Assembly: GCA_013398955.1 (NCBI GenBank)
Contig: VWPU01005414.1
Location: forward strand, 1 to 64,000
Source of the DNA: Callaeas wilsoni
Lineage: Eukaryota; Chordata; Aves; Passeriformes; Callaeidae
Direction: 5' to 3'
Length of the DNA: 64,000 bases
The notes below the pieces were generated by a model. It was not told the DNA's origin. It saw only the letters and a list, made by a program, of their open reading frames with translations, and ran no database searches. The position numbers and the translations under genes were made by a program. Position 1 is the first letter of the stretch, and each line of letters opens with the position of its first letter. Below, in pieces: positions 1 through 10,100 of this stretch.

Positions 1-234
1 CCGCGCCGCGCCGGGCCGGGCCGCGGCAGCAGCCGTGCGCCGGGGGAGCGCGGCGCGGTTGCGAGCGGGAACAAAGGGGATCGAGGCGGCGCAGCGGCGG
101 CGGCTCCGCCGGAGGGAGGCACCGGCTGGGCGCGGGGGGTGTGGGAGGAGGAGGAGGGTCGCCAAACTGCTGCCACTTCGTCGGCCGTGAGCGGCACTCG
201 CTGGCGGCGGCGGCAGCATCCCGCCCCTCGCTGC

Positions 235-249
235 ATGGCAGCCCAGTGA
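235..249 (+). other. Upstream ORF 1 (4 codons, MAAQ)
   Basis: ATG at 235 is followed by three sense codons and TGA at 247-249. The context is GC-rich leader. It is relevant only if transcription starts upstream of it. It is not in the main frame (frame 1 against frame 2 of the main ATG). Confidence 0.5.
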
Positions 250-335
250 GGGAGGAGCGGGCGAGGGTCTGGCGCTGCCCGGAAGCCGAGGGAGCCAGCG
301 CCGGCGGCAGCAGCGCCCGCCGCCCTCCCGCCGGG

Positions 336-356
336 ATGCGCCCCGCTCTCCGTTGA
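336..356 (+). other. Upstream ORF 2 (6 codons, MRPALR)
   Basis: ATG at 336 in a CCGGG-ATG-C context is read for six codons to TGA at 354-356. The stop lies 17 nt before the main ATG at 374, so a terminating ribosome would have very little distance in which to reinitiate. It could dampen translation of the main ORF if included in the mRNA. The purine at -3 (G) makes it a moderately good start. Confidence 0.5.
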
Positions 357-373
357 GGCGCAGCCCCGCCACG

Positions 374-576
374 ATGCTCTCCCCCGAGCGCCACCGCCAC
401 CACCGCCACCCCCCGCCGCCGCAGCCGCCGCCGCCGCCGCACCACCCGCCGCAGCCCAGCCATGTCGTGGCCACCATCGAGAACCTGCCGGCGGAGGGCG
501 GCAGTGGCGGCGGCAGGAGCGGCATCTCCGCGCCCTCCTCCAGCGTGCGCCAGAGGATCAGGAAAGTGCTGAACAG
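374..576 (+). CDS. SLC35F1: First coding exon of solute carrier family 35 member F1 (N-terminal 67 residues, partial gene)
   Basis: This exon encodes the cytosolic N-terminal tail of a multi-pass SLC35 (drug/metabolite-transporter fold) protein. From memory, the mammalian protein is about 400 residues with ten predicted membrane helices, and its substrate is not settled. The ATG at 374 has A at -3. Residues 6-30 are a His/Pro-rich tract with five pure CCG codons at 425-439. Residues 30-42 read HVVATIENLPAEG, closely matching the HVV-TIENLPAEG segment I recall for SLC35F1. Residues 42-57 are a Gly/Ser linker, and residues 57-67 are SVRQRIRKVLN, the conserved basic run just before the first helix. 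The reading frame hits TGA right after a consensus donor (AACAG|GTGAGG at 576/577), so the last two exon bases (AG) begin a split Arg codon (phase 2). The paralogue SLC35F2 has a different N-terminus. The rest of the gene lies beyond the window. Identification is by sequence recall, not by a search. Confidence 0.87.
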
Positions 577-582
577 GTGAGG
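577..582 (+). promoter_or_regulatory. SLC35F1: 5' splice site of intron 1
   Basis: The exon/intron junction is CAG|GTGAGG, a near-consensus U1 site. It leaves two bases of an Arg codon in exon 1 (phase 2), agreeing with the position where the conserved KVLNR segment is expected to be interrupted. Confidence 0.88.
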
Positions 583-769
583 CCAGGGGATGGAGCGGGG
601 CTCTGGCTACACGGCACGGTGCCGCTCGCCCTGGGGCGCGCAGGTCCCGAGGGCGGCCGTCGGAGGGGCCCCGACCTGGCCCGGCTCCCTCGGCGGGGTG
701 GAGCGGCGGGGCACGAAGGCGCCGGCGGGGCGGCTCGCTCGGCACGGCTCGGCTCGGCTCGGCCCGGCC

Positions 770-792
770 GGGCTGGGCTGGGCCGGGCTGGG
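770..792 (+). promoter_or_regulatory. Potential G-quadruplex near start of intron 1
   Basis: Five GGG runs (770-772, 775-777, 780-782, 785-787, 790-792) are separated by two-base CT or CC loops on the coding strand. This satisfies the standard G3-N1-7 rule with very short loops. It lies 194 bases after the donor, so it would be present in both non-template DNA and nascent pre-mRNA. It is embedded in a longer (GGCTC/GGGCT)n simple repeat from about 745. Confidence 0.65.
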
Positions 793-1320
793 CTGGCAGC
801 GCCTTTCCCCACGGAAGCCCCAGCCGGGCAGGGAGCGACGGCGCGGAGCCTCCCTGGCCCATTGTTGCCTCCGAGGCGGCGGCGTGAGGCGCCAGCCCGC
901 GCCCTCCCCGCCAGTGCCGATCGCACCTGCCGTGTCCACAGGCACAACCTCCGCAGCGGAGCCCCCGCGCCTCCCGCCGGCTCCGGCTTTCCTGGCCCGT
1001 CACGGACAGGCTCGGAGCGGCAGGAGCAGGGAGCAGACATCCCCGCTGCCGCAGCTCGGTCGGCGGCGGAGGCGCCGCGGGGGAAGTTGAAGCGCGGGCG
1101 GCGGGCGAGAGGGCGGCGGGGAAGGGGCGGCCCCTGGGGCTCCCGGCCGGGGTCCGCCAGCGGCGGCCGGGCGCGGCCTGATGCTCCGGGGTGCCGGGTG
1201 GCGTCGTGTGGGATCTTTGCCCGGTTCCGAGCAGCTCGCGTGCCCCGGGAGCACCACGCTGGGGCTGCTGGCGAGAGGCGAGCCGCTCGGTTCGCCCCTG
1301 CGTGTGGCTCAGAGTGGTCA

Positions 1321-2409
1321 GTGCAAAGATGGGAAAATTGCAGGGTACTCGGAGTAAATTATTTCACCGAAGGCACAAGAAAACGCTGGAACCATCTTAG
1401 TTAATCCTTTACGCTCCCCTCTCTGCCGGTTGTTTCTTTTGCACTGCATTTGATTAGGGCAGAGGCTTTTACTACAAAACAGAGTCCATCCAGTGCCTAA
1501 CTGGTTGCTCTTCTCCAGAAGGAGCTCCTGTCTGAAAAGCCAGCTGGAGCCATCACTTCTGCTTAATGACTCTTACGTGCTAAACAGCAGTTGCAGCAAC
1601 GGGATGGTGCGTACCAGCGTTGGCCTCATTGTCCCGGCTTTAGTTTCAGATTCATGTAACATGGGCGAGCTACTGAACCCAGCTCTTCTAAATGGCTATA
1701 TTGCGTTTGAAGATGAAGGTCGTTGACCCTTACAAGCTTTTAAATATTAGAAAATTGCACTTCCTACAAGTGTTACATTGTTAAAAATACGTGAAGATAT
1801 TTGCTCTCAGAAAATCCCTATTACACGCAGTTAATTAATTGTTACCATTCCAGGAGGATTCCCCAAAGCTTTGGTAACAGAGGAAATATTTATCGTTTGT
1901 CATTTGAGCATGAATAGGGTCGAAAAGAAGTTGAAACAAGTAAGAGCTGCTTCAACTCGATTACACATTTTCTTGTACACATGCATTTTGCAGCTCTCCG
2001 TATAGTAATATTGACTCAATTCCTCAACCTGACAGTCTGTGTCATCTTAGGCATCCTGTGCTTGCAAGATCCTGCTCTCCTTCTGCTTGGTCATCCTAAG
2101 GTGTGTGTCAGTCCTGAAACAAGACACTAGAGAAAAGATGTTTTCCCAGGGGCACCAAGAGAAATATGAAGATGTGGTGAAGAGATGCAAAAGCAATGGG
2201 CTCTCCTGTGCAAGGGTGGTAATCATGACCTCTGGGGAGTCATCAAATTGACCACAGTCTTCATGGCTAGGAGGTGTTGGATTAATTTATACAGTTTAAG
2301 CAGTTACCATGCTTATGCATGTATATGACTGAGCCATAGATGAAGAGTCAAATCAATGTTTGTTGTTCTTTATATATGATTGTGTGATTGAAATGGGAAT
2401 ACCTAGGTT
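1321..2409. other. Intronic sequence, no gene; one weak exon-like frame
   Basis: Base composition becomes AT-rich. The only item noted is a frame at 1519-1726 preceded by an acceptor-like CTCTTCTCCAG, which would be in frame with exon 1 but has no nearby polyadenylation signal. Otherwise nothing is recognisable. Confidence 0.6.
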
Positions 2410-2492
2410 GTGGTGGGTTTTTGTTTTGTTTTGTTGGTTTTGTTGGTTTGTTTGTTTGTTTGGTTTTTTTTTGTTTTTTTTTGTTTTTTTTT
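2410..2492. repeat. T/G-rich low-complexity tract (GTTT / GTTTT / T8-10 runs)
   Basis: The stretch has successive GTTTT, GTTTG and poly-T runs interrupted by single Gs. It is a simple-sequence tract, possibly the degraded poly-A end of an old minus-strand retroposon, but no element body is recognisable beside it. Confidence 0.85.
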
Positions 2493-3217
2493 AAAGGGGG
2501 AGAAAGAGTAGAAATTGGCTCTGGTGACCGAAGTTCAAATCTGTTCTAATTCATAAACTTGAATCTAGAAATGAGATCTCTCATAGCCCAGAAAAGCAGC
2601 CTAAGGAGCAGGAGCAAGTCACTTTTTCGTGATTGTGTTCTTATCTCCTCCTCAAACATGAAATAAGAGTAAAATTTTTCCAAATTTATGTGATTTATGG
2701 AGAAGAAGACATGTTACTGAGATGTTTTAATTCTTAGCCAATCCCACTTTGTGTATCAACGGAAATTTTTCACAAGTTAGATTTCCTTAAGTTTCTTTCA
2801 GCTTTACTTGGGAACTAATGTCTCCATGTAACATCACAGCTTTCATCAGTGTTTCTGTTGATACAGTGAAATGAATCCTGACACAATGTTTATATTTTTA
2901 TCTTCTATGCAAACAATAGCATACAAATACATGTAGGAAAGAAAGAAATATATATGCCATATCCCTAAAGAAGTAGGAGACCCCAACAAACCAAACATTG
3001 GCTTTTCCAATTGTTTTTCTCCTGGAAGAGGGTATCACTTTCTCTGTGCTATCTATACATTGTGTGCACCGTTTGCTTGCGACCCAGTAGTGGAAGGTTC
3101 CTGACTGACACATTGTCCTGTTTTCTGCTAGACAAAGTAGGGGATCTTCAGGCAGACATCAAAATAAAAAGGTTGACAACAACTGGGGCTGCCAGAAACC
3201 TGCTTATGGCTGGTGGA
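2493..3217. other. Intronic sequence, nothing recognised
   Basis: AT-rich unique-looking sequence. Short overlapping frames on both strands (2898-3304) have no protein-like character. Confidence 0.6.
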
Positions 3218-3500
3218 ATCATAGAATGGTTTGGGGTGGAAGGGACCTTTAAAAGTCACCTAGTCCAACCCCTGCTGCATTTAGCCGGAACATCTTCAAC
3301 TTGATCAAGCTGTTCAGAGTCACATCCAACCTGACCCTGAATGTTTCCAGGGATGAGGCATCGACCACATTTCTGGGCATCCTCTTTCAGAGTTTCACCA
3401 ACCTCATCATAAAAAATTTCTTCCTTATATCTAATATTTTAATTTAAAACCCTTGTCCTGTCACAAGAGGCGCTGCTAAGAAGTCTGTGCCCAGGGAGGG
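3218..3500 (-). mobile_element. CR1 LINE, 3'-end fragment (antisense)
   Basis: It starts with AATCATAGAATGGTTTGG, the reverse complement of the CR1 3' terminus with its ATTCTATG-type tail repeat. It continues through the diagnostic CR1 blocks: GGAAGGGACCTTTAAA, TCCAACCC, CATCCAACCTGACC, TTTCCAGGGATGAGGCATC, TTTCTTCCTTATATCTAA and CCTTGTCCTGTCAC. This is a 5'-truncated, diverged copy. No target-site duplication was identified. Confidence 0.93.
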
Positions 3501-4044
3501 GACAGACTCTGATGTGGTCAAGGAGGAAACAAGACAGCAGGAAAATGGAGACAGACACTGGCAGAAACTGATCATTGTTTCTTTCTCACTTTCTTTGTAG
3601 CAGTTCCCTTACCCAGGCACTTTCTAAACAACTTTAATTGTTTAAAATTAAACAATTAAAACAAATTAAATTTTTTTACAAGCTATGGAAGCTTATTTTA
3701 ACTTCGCCTTCCAAGCTCTCCTCTGTGTTCACTCAGTAGATCCCAAGGTAACAGAGAAACACTGGAACAACCCCTGCAGGGTATTTGAGAGAGAACACAC
3801 TGAAAGCAGAGCTGATTGCCTGTAAAAATCTATTTCAGTGATCACAGCAAACACTGCATTCTGAAAAAAGTTGTCCATAACAAGAAAGCAAATTAAAACA
3901 CAAAAGTGAATGGTTAGAATATGAAGGATTGGAGATGCTCAATGAAATGATGAGATTTACTGGAATAGTTTATATATAAATTCTGGGCTGCCAGTGATGG
4001 TGAACAGGACCTGCTGCAACAGGATTAAACTTGCTGTTATCCTT
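3501..4044. other. Intronic sequence with one short AT hairpin
   Basis: No gene is present. It contains a perfect AT-rich palindrome at 3633-3660, listed separately. Nothing else is recognisable. Confidence 0.6.
3633..3660. repeat. Perfect 13-bp inverted repeat, 2-nt loop (AT-rich)
   Basis: Arm 3633-3645 (TTTAATTGTTTAA) and arm 3648-3660 (TTAAACAATTAAA) are exact reverse complements around AA. Such AT palindromes are common by slippage or template switching in AT-rich introns. Confidence 0.8.
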
Positions 4045-4162
4045 GAAGTAGTTGTGGTTCTTATGGACATAGTTTAATGGTGGACCTGGCAGTGCTGGAT
4101 TAATGGTTGGACTCCAGGATCTTGGAGGTCTTTTCCAACCTTAATGCTTCTACGGTTCTGAG
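4045..4162 (+). mobile_element. CR1 LINE, extreme 3' end (sense)
   Basis: Contains the sense-strand CR1 tail blocks GGACATAGTTTAATGGTGG, GGCAGTGCTGGATTAA, GGTTGGACTCCAGGATCTT and GGTCTTTTCCAACCTTAATG, ending in degraded TTCTACGGTTCTG copies of the terminal 8-mer. It is in the opposite orientation to the neighbouring copy at 3218. Confidence 0.85.
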
Positions 4163-7100
4163 TTGGGAGAGTATGCCTTTGAGTTGCCATTGCATTAAGG
4201 GGAAATGTTGTGGTGATTACATACTGCAGATATGTTCCTGGACCTGTGACTCACACCCATGGTCCATAAATCCCATCTGCAGGTGTCCCTGCCTGGTACC
4301 GTCCTTGTGACATTTGCTGAGCAGGTGTCCCTGACTGACCCTGCCCTGTCATGTTGCAGGAAGAGCAAGAATAATGATGGCTGCTTGATTGCTTGCCTCC
4401 CCAAACTTCTGTGAAGCCAGAACTGGACTCCACCAACTCTATCTGCTTGCAGAGGACCACTTAATAAGCAGTGACTCACCTGCTCCTCATTGACTCCCAC
4501 CTCTAGTGGGAACATAGAAAATAAATCATGCGGTTTGGAGTTCTGTGGTTCTCTGTGCCTCCACCCCAGCACCTACATATTTCAGATACCTGTTGGTGGG
4601 TCCCAGCTCGCTCCATCTGGCTGTATTCCAGCACAAGAGGCGGCTTGTCTCCCTTTCTTGCTCTCCTTGGGTGATCTGAAGGGCAGAAACTCACCTGGCA
4701 GATGCTACTGTGGCCCCTGAAACCTTTTGAACTAATTTACAGGTTGATCTCACCTTGGGAAGTCTGGTTATCACCAGATAACCAGATCACTTGAGAGGAA
4801 CTGAACAGACAATAAACATTGCTGAAACACAGGGGGAGCAGGTTGCCAAGTAATCTCTTTGGGGGATTCTTGCAAATTGTCTCTAAATGAAAGCCAACAA
4901 GCAAGATACCTGCTTGTACACGGGCATTATCTCTGTAGTCCTGAGCAGCAGGACAGGGAGGGAAAATTAAGTTTCTGTAAGCAAAATGAGTTAATACCTT
5001 TAGATACTATGACAAAGTTATTTTAGGTAAGTAAATGAGATTATTCCTGAAAACAAAAAAATACACTAGCCATGTCAATGAACTCAGGTCTCCAGAGAAA
5101 TGTCTAAGGTGCTGCTATTGTATTGCTTTCCTTGACAAGGACTTTTTTAGAAAGCTGGATGGTACATGTGTTTTTCTGGATTTACCCACTTCTATCTCTT
5201 AGTGCTTCCTTAAGGAATACTAGCTATAAAGTCTGGCTGTGCCTCCTCTTGCCGTTTCAAGCTTGTCTTGATGGGCTTTTTCTTGCTGGTAGTTGCTGAA
5301 CAGCACTTTATATTTCTCAGAAGTTTCCTAAAAATCATATCAGAATATTAGAGACATACTCAACTTGAATCAGAAAATGGAGTAAGAGTTATTTCAGCCA
5401 TTCAGTCCCATCTCATCTTTTAAATAGCTTTGTAGTTATGTTCTCTGCACTAGTGAATTGCAAAAGCTGTCTGTGGAGCAGTGTGACTTTCTCTGCTTCT
5501 TTGCTCACTTGTTTACTTTGTCAAATAAATTTCAGCCTTGTGCATAAAGCCAGTGCACGGTCTAATTCCTGTCTTCAGAAAAGGAAGAAAAAAATGTTTC
5601 TAATAAGTATAATTCATTAAACTAGGCAGTGATATATTGAACAAAATTATCTGAAGAAAAGCGATTTAAATTCTTTTTCAAAGAAAGCTCGTCTGTTTGG
5701 GTTCAGTCTGAGTAAAATTTTTGATTTTTTAGTATGCTGCAGGCCCATTTCCTCCCTGATACTGGAGTTGAGGAAGAGTTTGACCCACTAGCTGACTAAC
5801 TTTGAACTTGAACCGTGTGTCAAAGCTACTAACTTTTCAGAGATGGGAGCTGTTTAAATGGCATTGCAAGCATCAAAAGCTATAACCCGGTGTGGTTTTT
5901 TTCCTAATAACATGCACCTGCATAATAAATCAGACATAGGGATTTTATGTACTAAAAAGAACTTGGAGCTGAATAATAACAAAATTGAGACGATGTGTTT
6001 CATTGCCCCAAAGCAAAAATGTCTTTCAGTTGGCTGATCAGAGAGGCAAACAAACCAAATAATTTATGGCATTTTTCCTTAATGAAAAGCAAGTCAAGGA
6101 TCAAACATATCATTTTTGAATCCAAAAAAAGAGTGAGTATTCATGACCTTCAGTTGCTTTGCTTTCTTCTTCAAAACAAAAGAATTTGCTTCCTTTGGGA
6201 TTTTTATTCTTAAAAAGTACAAATAGCTCCTCAAAGTCCACCCAGAATAACAGTTACTGAAGAAAAATGAGCCCTAGCTCAATTCAGATAGCCACAGTTG
6301 TCCTTTTAGGTAAAAATATTTATACCATTCTGAAGTAAGTCAAAGAAAATGAGATCAGAGCATAGATAAAGCAACTAGGTTGGCTTTCTTGTGCCTGTTA
6401 GTATTATTCTTTTTGGCTGAGGAAGTGGGAAGGTCATATCTGCCCGTAGGAAAGCATCCTGGTGGAGGATAAAGAAATGAAGTGATGAAAAATTGCCCAC
6501 TCTTTCCGTTTCTCATTAGTTTACCTGTAATTGCCATTTTGTAAGCAAATGGCTTTCTGCAAATTAGCTGTGTTCCCAATGATTAGGGCGCATAAGGGAA
6601 ATACCTGTAAAACGGGAGAAAAAGATGCTCTTCCTCTTCTCCGAACAACTTATTTCAGTGAATGCACACTTACTTACTGGCATGCCATAGTACACTCAAA
6701 ATGCTTTGATTTAAGAGCGAAGATCAGCCAAAGTACAAAAAAGCTTCCATGTTGTTGATGTAGCATGCACTGGAAATCTGTCCAAGTTTGGTTTCAAACT
6801 GTCCGAATGTCATTTCCTAACAGGTTTAGAAGCCAGGATTGGAAAGCTTTGTCCCTCTTACCTTGTTTTTGCTGCTGAGAATTTGCACTTTAGGAGATAC
6901 AAGCCTTGCTGGCCTGTTCTGAAGTAGGAATTGTTTGAAGTGATGTGATATGGTAAGTGCACTGTAATCCAAACCCGACTGCCCCCATACTGAGTGGGAA
7001 AAGACTTTCCCTAGGAGGGGCAATTCGGCAAGGCAGAATATGTGGGTGTCTTCTGTCTACCTATGACATTCAAAATGCCGGTACTTACTGGCTGCCTGTC

Positions 7101-10100
7101 TGTAAGTGGGAATTTTTGACACTGTCTGTGCTGTGGGCTTTGGGAAGGGGTTACTGCCTCTTGAACTAGGGGGGTTTCAAAGGAGCAGCACCATAAATGG
7201 ATCCATAGAGAAAGCGGGAGGAATGGACAGAGTGGCTCTTATGGGATGGACAGAGCAGCTTTAATGTGCTAATGAGGGGAAGGCCAGATGCCAGCAGCGA
7301 TTAGAAGGGCTCTTTGTGGCTCTGTCTCTTTGGAGATGGCTGGAGTCTCTGTCCTTATCGGGGTTGTTTCTGCAGGCAGGGGGAAACACTGGGGCTATTA
7401 GTGAGGTGTTCCCTTCCTTTAAGTCAGCAGATAGCCTTACAGATTAGCACTTGAATACTGATTAGGGCTAGTTACTAGGAAATCTTAGGAAAAAGAAGTT
7501 GCTGAAGAAGCTTGACATTAAAAACTACAAAAAATCAGCCCCCAAGCCCAATAACAACAGAAATCTCATGCTCAAAGGCCTTTGAACTGAGCTCAAACTC
7601 AGCTGAAATCACCTGTTGCAAGAACAGCTGTAGGGGGACTTGCAAATTGCTATGACTGTAAAGTGTGTAAGTATTGGTGGTTCTGAGATGCATGTTGTGA
7701 ACTGCCTACTCTACCTGTCTGTGCTTATTTATGTCTGTCATCCATCTAGCTGAGTTTTTTACTGAAAACACTTCAAGGTTTGAAGTTCATCTTTCAGCTT
7801 TCTCTGACTTGGTTTCTCTTGTGATTTAGGAAAACATTCCTTCAATACATATTCACTTTCAGTCATTTTTCTCAGAGACACCAAACGATTGAGGTAGCAG
7901 GTTTCACTCCCATGCATCACCTTTTCCTCAGTGCAGGAGGGAGTGTCCCCACAGCCTGGCCGTGCTGGGTGAGCACACCTGTACAGCAACACTGTGCTGT
8001 ACATCTGCAAGGAGTGTGCCAGCTTTTTGGGATGTGCCATGGCACACGGGAATAACCAAATCATTTCCTAGAGGAGGTGGGTGACCCTTGATCTCACCAG
8101 AAATGTCTGTCCACAAATGATGCTGTGCAGGCTCCACAGTAAAAAATCGGGACACTTATTAAGCCAGTCTTCTGTTTGTAGCCGATATAGTAACTTCAGT
8201 CCGTAATTTCAGCTGCCCTTTGGTGTGGTGGTCACCTTTGCTTCCTTACACTGCCCGTTCCCCATGTAATGTGAGAGGTCACACTCCACCTTCAGATAGG
8301 TCTGACCTGTGGCAACCTGTAGGAACTTCGGAGCTGGATAATGAATCTTCTCTTGCTATAACTTTTTTTCCTTTCAGAAAATGAGGTAAGTCAAAACCTT
8401 GTCAAGAAAGATTGGTCTTTCTCGAGACTGCATGTTCAGTAAGGTTTCTTATGTCCAGACTAGATTTTTTGGGATGGAGAGCAAGTAAGACTTGATGGTA
8501 ATCTGGTGATGGGAGTACTTATGTAGGAGACCATGTTTAACTCTGCTTTGTGCATCCCTGAAGGCTGCTGTTAACACATGTACTGTGAGGTTCCCTTGGG
8601 ATGAAGAACCTCAAAAGGTCATGGTTTTGTCTTAATGCAAGACATGAGAAATTTTGAAAATTAAAAGTTTGCAACTAGAAGATGCTTTTTTTTTTTCCCC
8701 AGCTCAGCTTCCAAGGCATTTCAGGCTTCAAGGTGTTCATTTAAAAAAGCATGCTATGCTTGAGATTGCTGTATCTCTAATACAGATAAATTAAGTAACT
8801 TATGTCCAGTAGCAAGACCATAACCCTAGCGTTAATTTCAAGCTGTAAGCTAGTATCACCTGATAATGAAAATAAAAAAAAAATTGAAACATTTAGTGAG
8901 GGCCATTAGTTTAATTAGTCCTCTTTGGTATTCATTTGTCAAAGAAGCTGTTGTGTGTGTGTCCAGAAGCTTCACTGTATGCAATTTGGCTGCACTGATT
9001 TTAAAAGGGTGCTATCTTCTGTGCCACGGTCATTTTTTGTTAGTTTTCTCATCTGGCAAGTGTTTTTTGATGGGAGTTGGCTTTTTCTGCTTTCCATTTG
9101 GTAGAAATGGAATATGAGTTAAGAGGGGTGTAAATGTTTTCCCCTCTTTAGGGAAATAGAGAAGAAGCCGTTGACGTTGTGGGAGGCAGATACCAGAATC
9201 TCTTCCTGCTCTGATACCTCTTAATCAACTCTTCCAAGCAGAAGAGAGCTCCACAGTTCCACTCCTGGATCTCTCCAGCCTAATAACTAAAATTCTGATC
9301 CTTAATATAGCCTTGAGGTGGCTGTCTCAGAGCTTTTCAGGGAAAGGGAGAGTTTGAGAGAGCTGGGATGGGCTGAATGAGAGTGGTGGCTGCAAGGCAG
9401 AAGCAGGGGCAGTTCTCTCTCCTTTTTTTGAAGAGAGGAGGTAGATGCTTAACTCGTCAAGAGGAGGCCTGAAGTGGGTCACTGAAAGGTAGAGGCCAAA
9501 TGCTCCAAGGAGGGGTAAGGCATAAGCTGTACCCTGTCCTATGTTTTCTGGTTTTTACCAAGATTTCAGTCTTTATCTACCCAGTGCCTCTGTGGCTTTC
9601 CCAGAGTGCAGTATTATTCTGCATGGATCTTTTGGGGTTTTTTTGCCCTATAATGGTGAGAAAAATGCTAGAAAATATTTACTAAAATTAAGTTAATTAC
9701 CTTGTGATTATTTTAAGCCCTGGTATTTTATGGAGTTTAAACAGCTCTGTATTTCTGGTGGCTTCTGCAGCCTGATTTGGGCCATTTGCCTTCTGAAATC
9801 TCTTCTTACTTGAAGCTGAGCACTGTAATGAAACTAAGGGTTTCTTTCCTGTTGCTCCTTTCCTTTTCTCTCACTGCTGCTGCTGCTACAGACATGAAAT
9901 GCTTTTGATTATGTTTTTTTTAACTCCCTGCTGCCAGTATATTGAGGTCTGTAGGGATTGTCCTGGGTAGATTGAAAGTGAGAAAGGACAGAAAATAGCA
10001 AGTAGGATGGGAAGAGTTGAGCAGGGAGCTGGAAAATATTTTAATGGGTATGGAATTTGATACTTGAAGGAAATAAAACTTTAATGTTGTAGATATAACT

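Larger units (their letters stand above)
1..373 (+). other. SLC35F1: Probable 5' UTR / promoter-proximal part of exon 1
   Basis: This is the GC-rich leader upstream of the chosen ATG at 374. Two short upstream ORFs lie in it. Where transcription begins inside this stretch is unknown, so the left part may be promoter rather than UTR. Confidence 0.6.
1..1320. promoter_or_regulatory. SLC35F1: CpG island spanning promoter, exon 1 and start of intron 1
   Basis: Base composition is overwhelmingly G+C with abundant undepleted CpG dinucleotides from the first base to about 1320, where it falls abruptly to ordinary AT-rich sequence. No TATA box is visible, which fits a dispersed CpG-island promoter. 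The transcription start cannot be placed from sequence alone, and part of the promoter probably lies upstream of the window. Long open frames on both strands inside this island (for example 577-1404 on + and 558-1040 on -) result from high GC and are not genes. Confidence 0.9.

Noticed and set aside
577..1404. 275-codon open frame directly after exon 1, and several large minus-strand frames (558-1257)
   Set aside because: They lie in the CpG island, where stop codons are rare. Composition is Ala/Gly/Arg/Pro-only, and the frame starts across the splice donor. No domain or conserved motif.
4170..4720. Possible additional transposon right of the sense CR1 tail
   Set aside because: Only a short repeated GCAGGTGTCCCTG phrase was seen (near 4279 and 4319). 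No family could be recognised.
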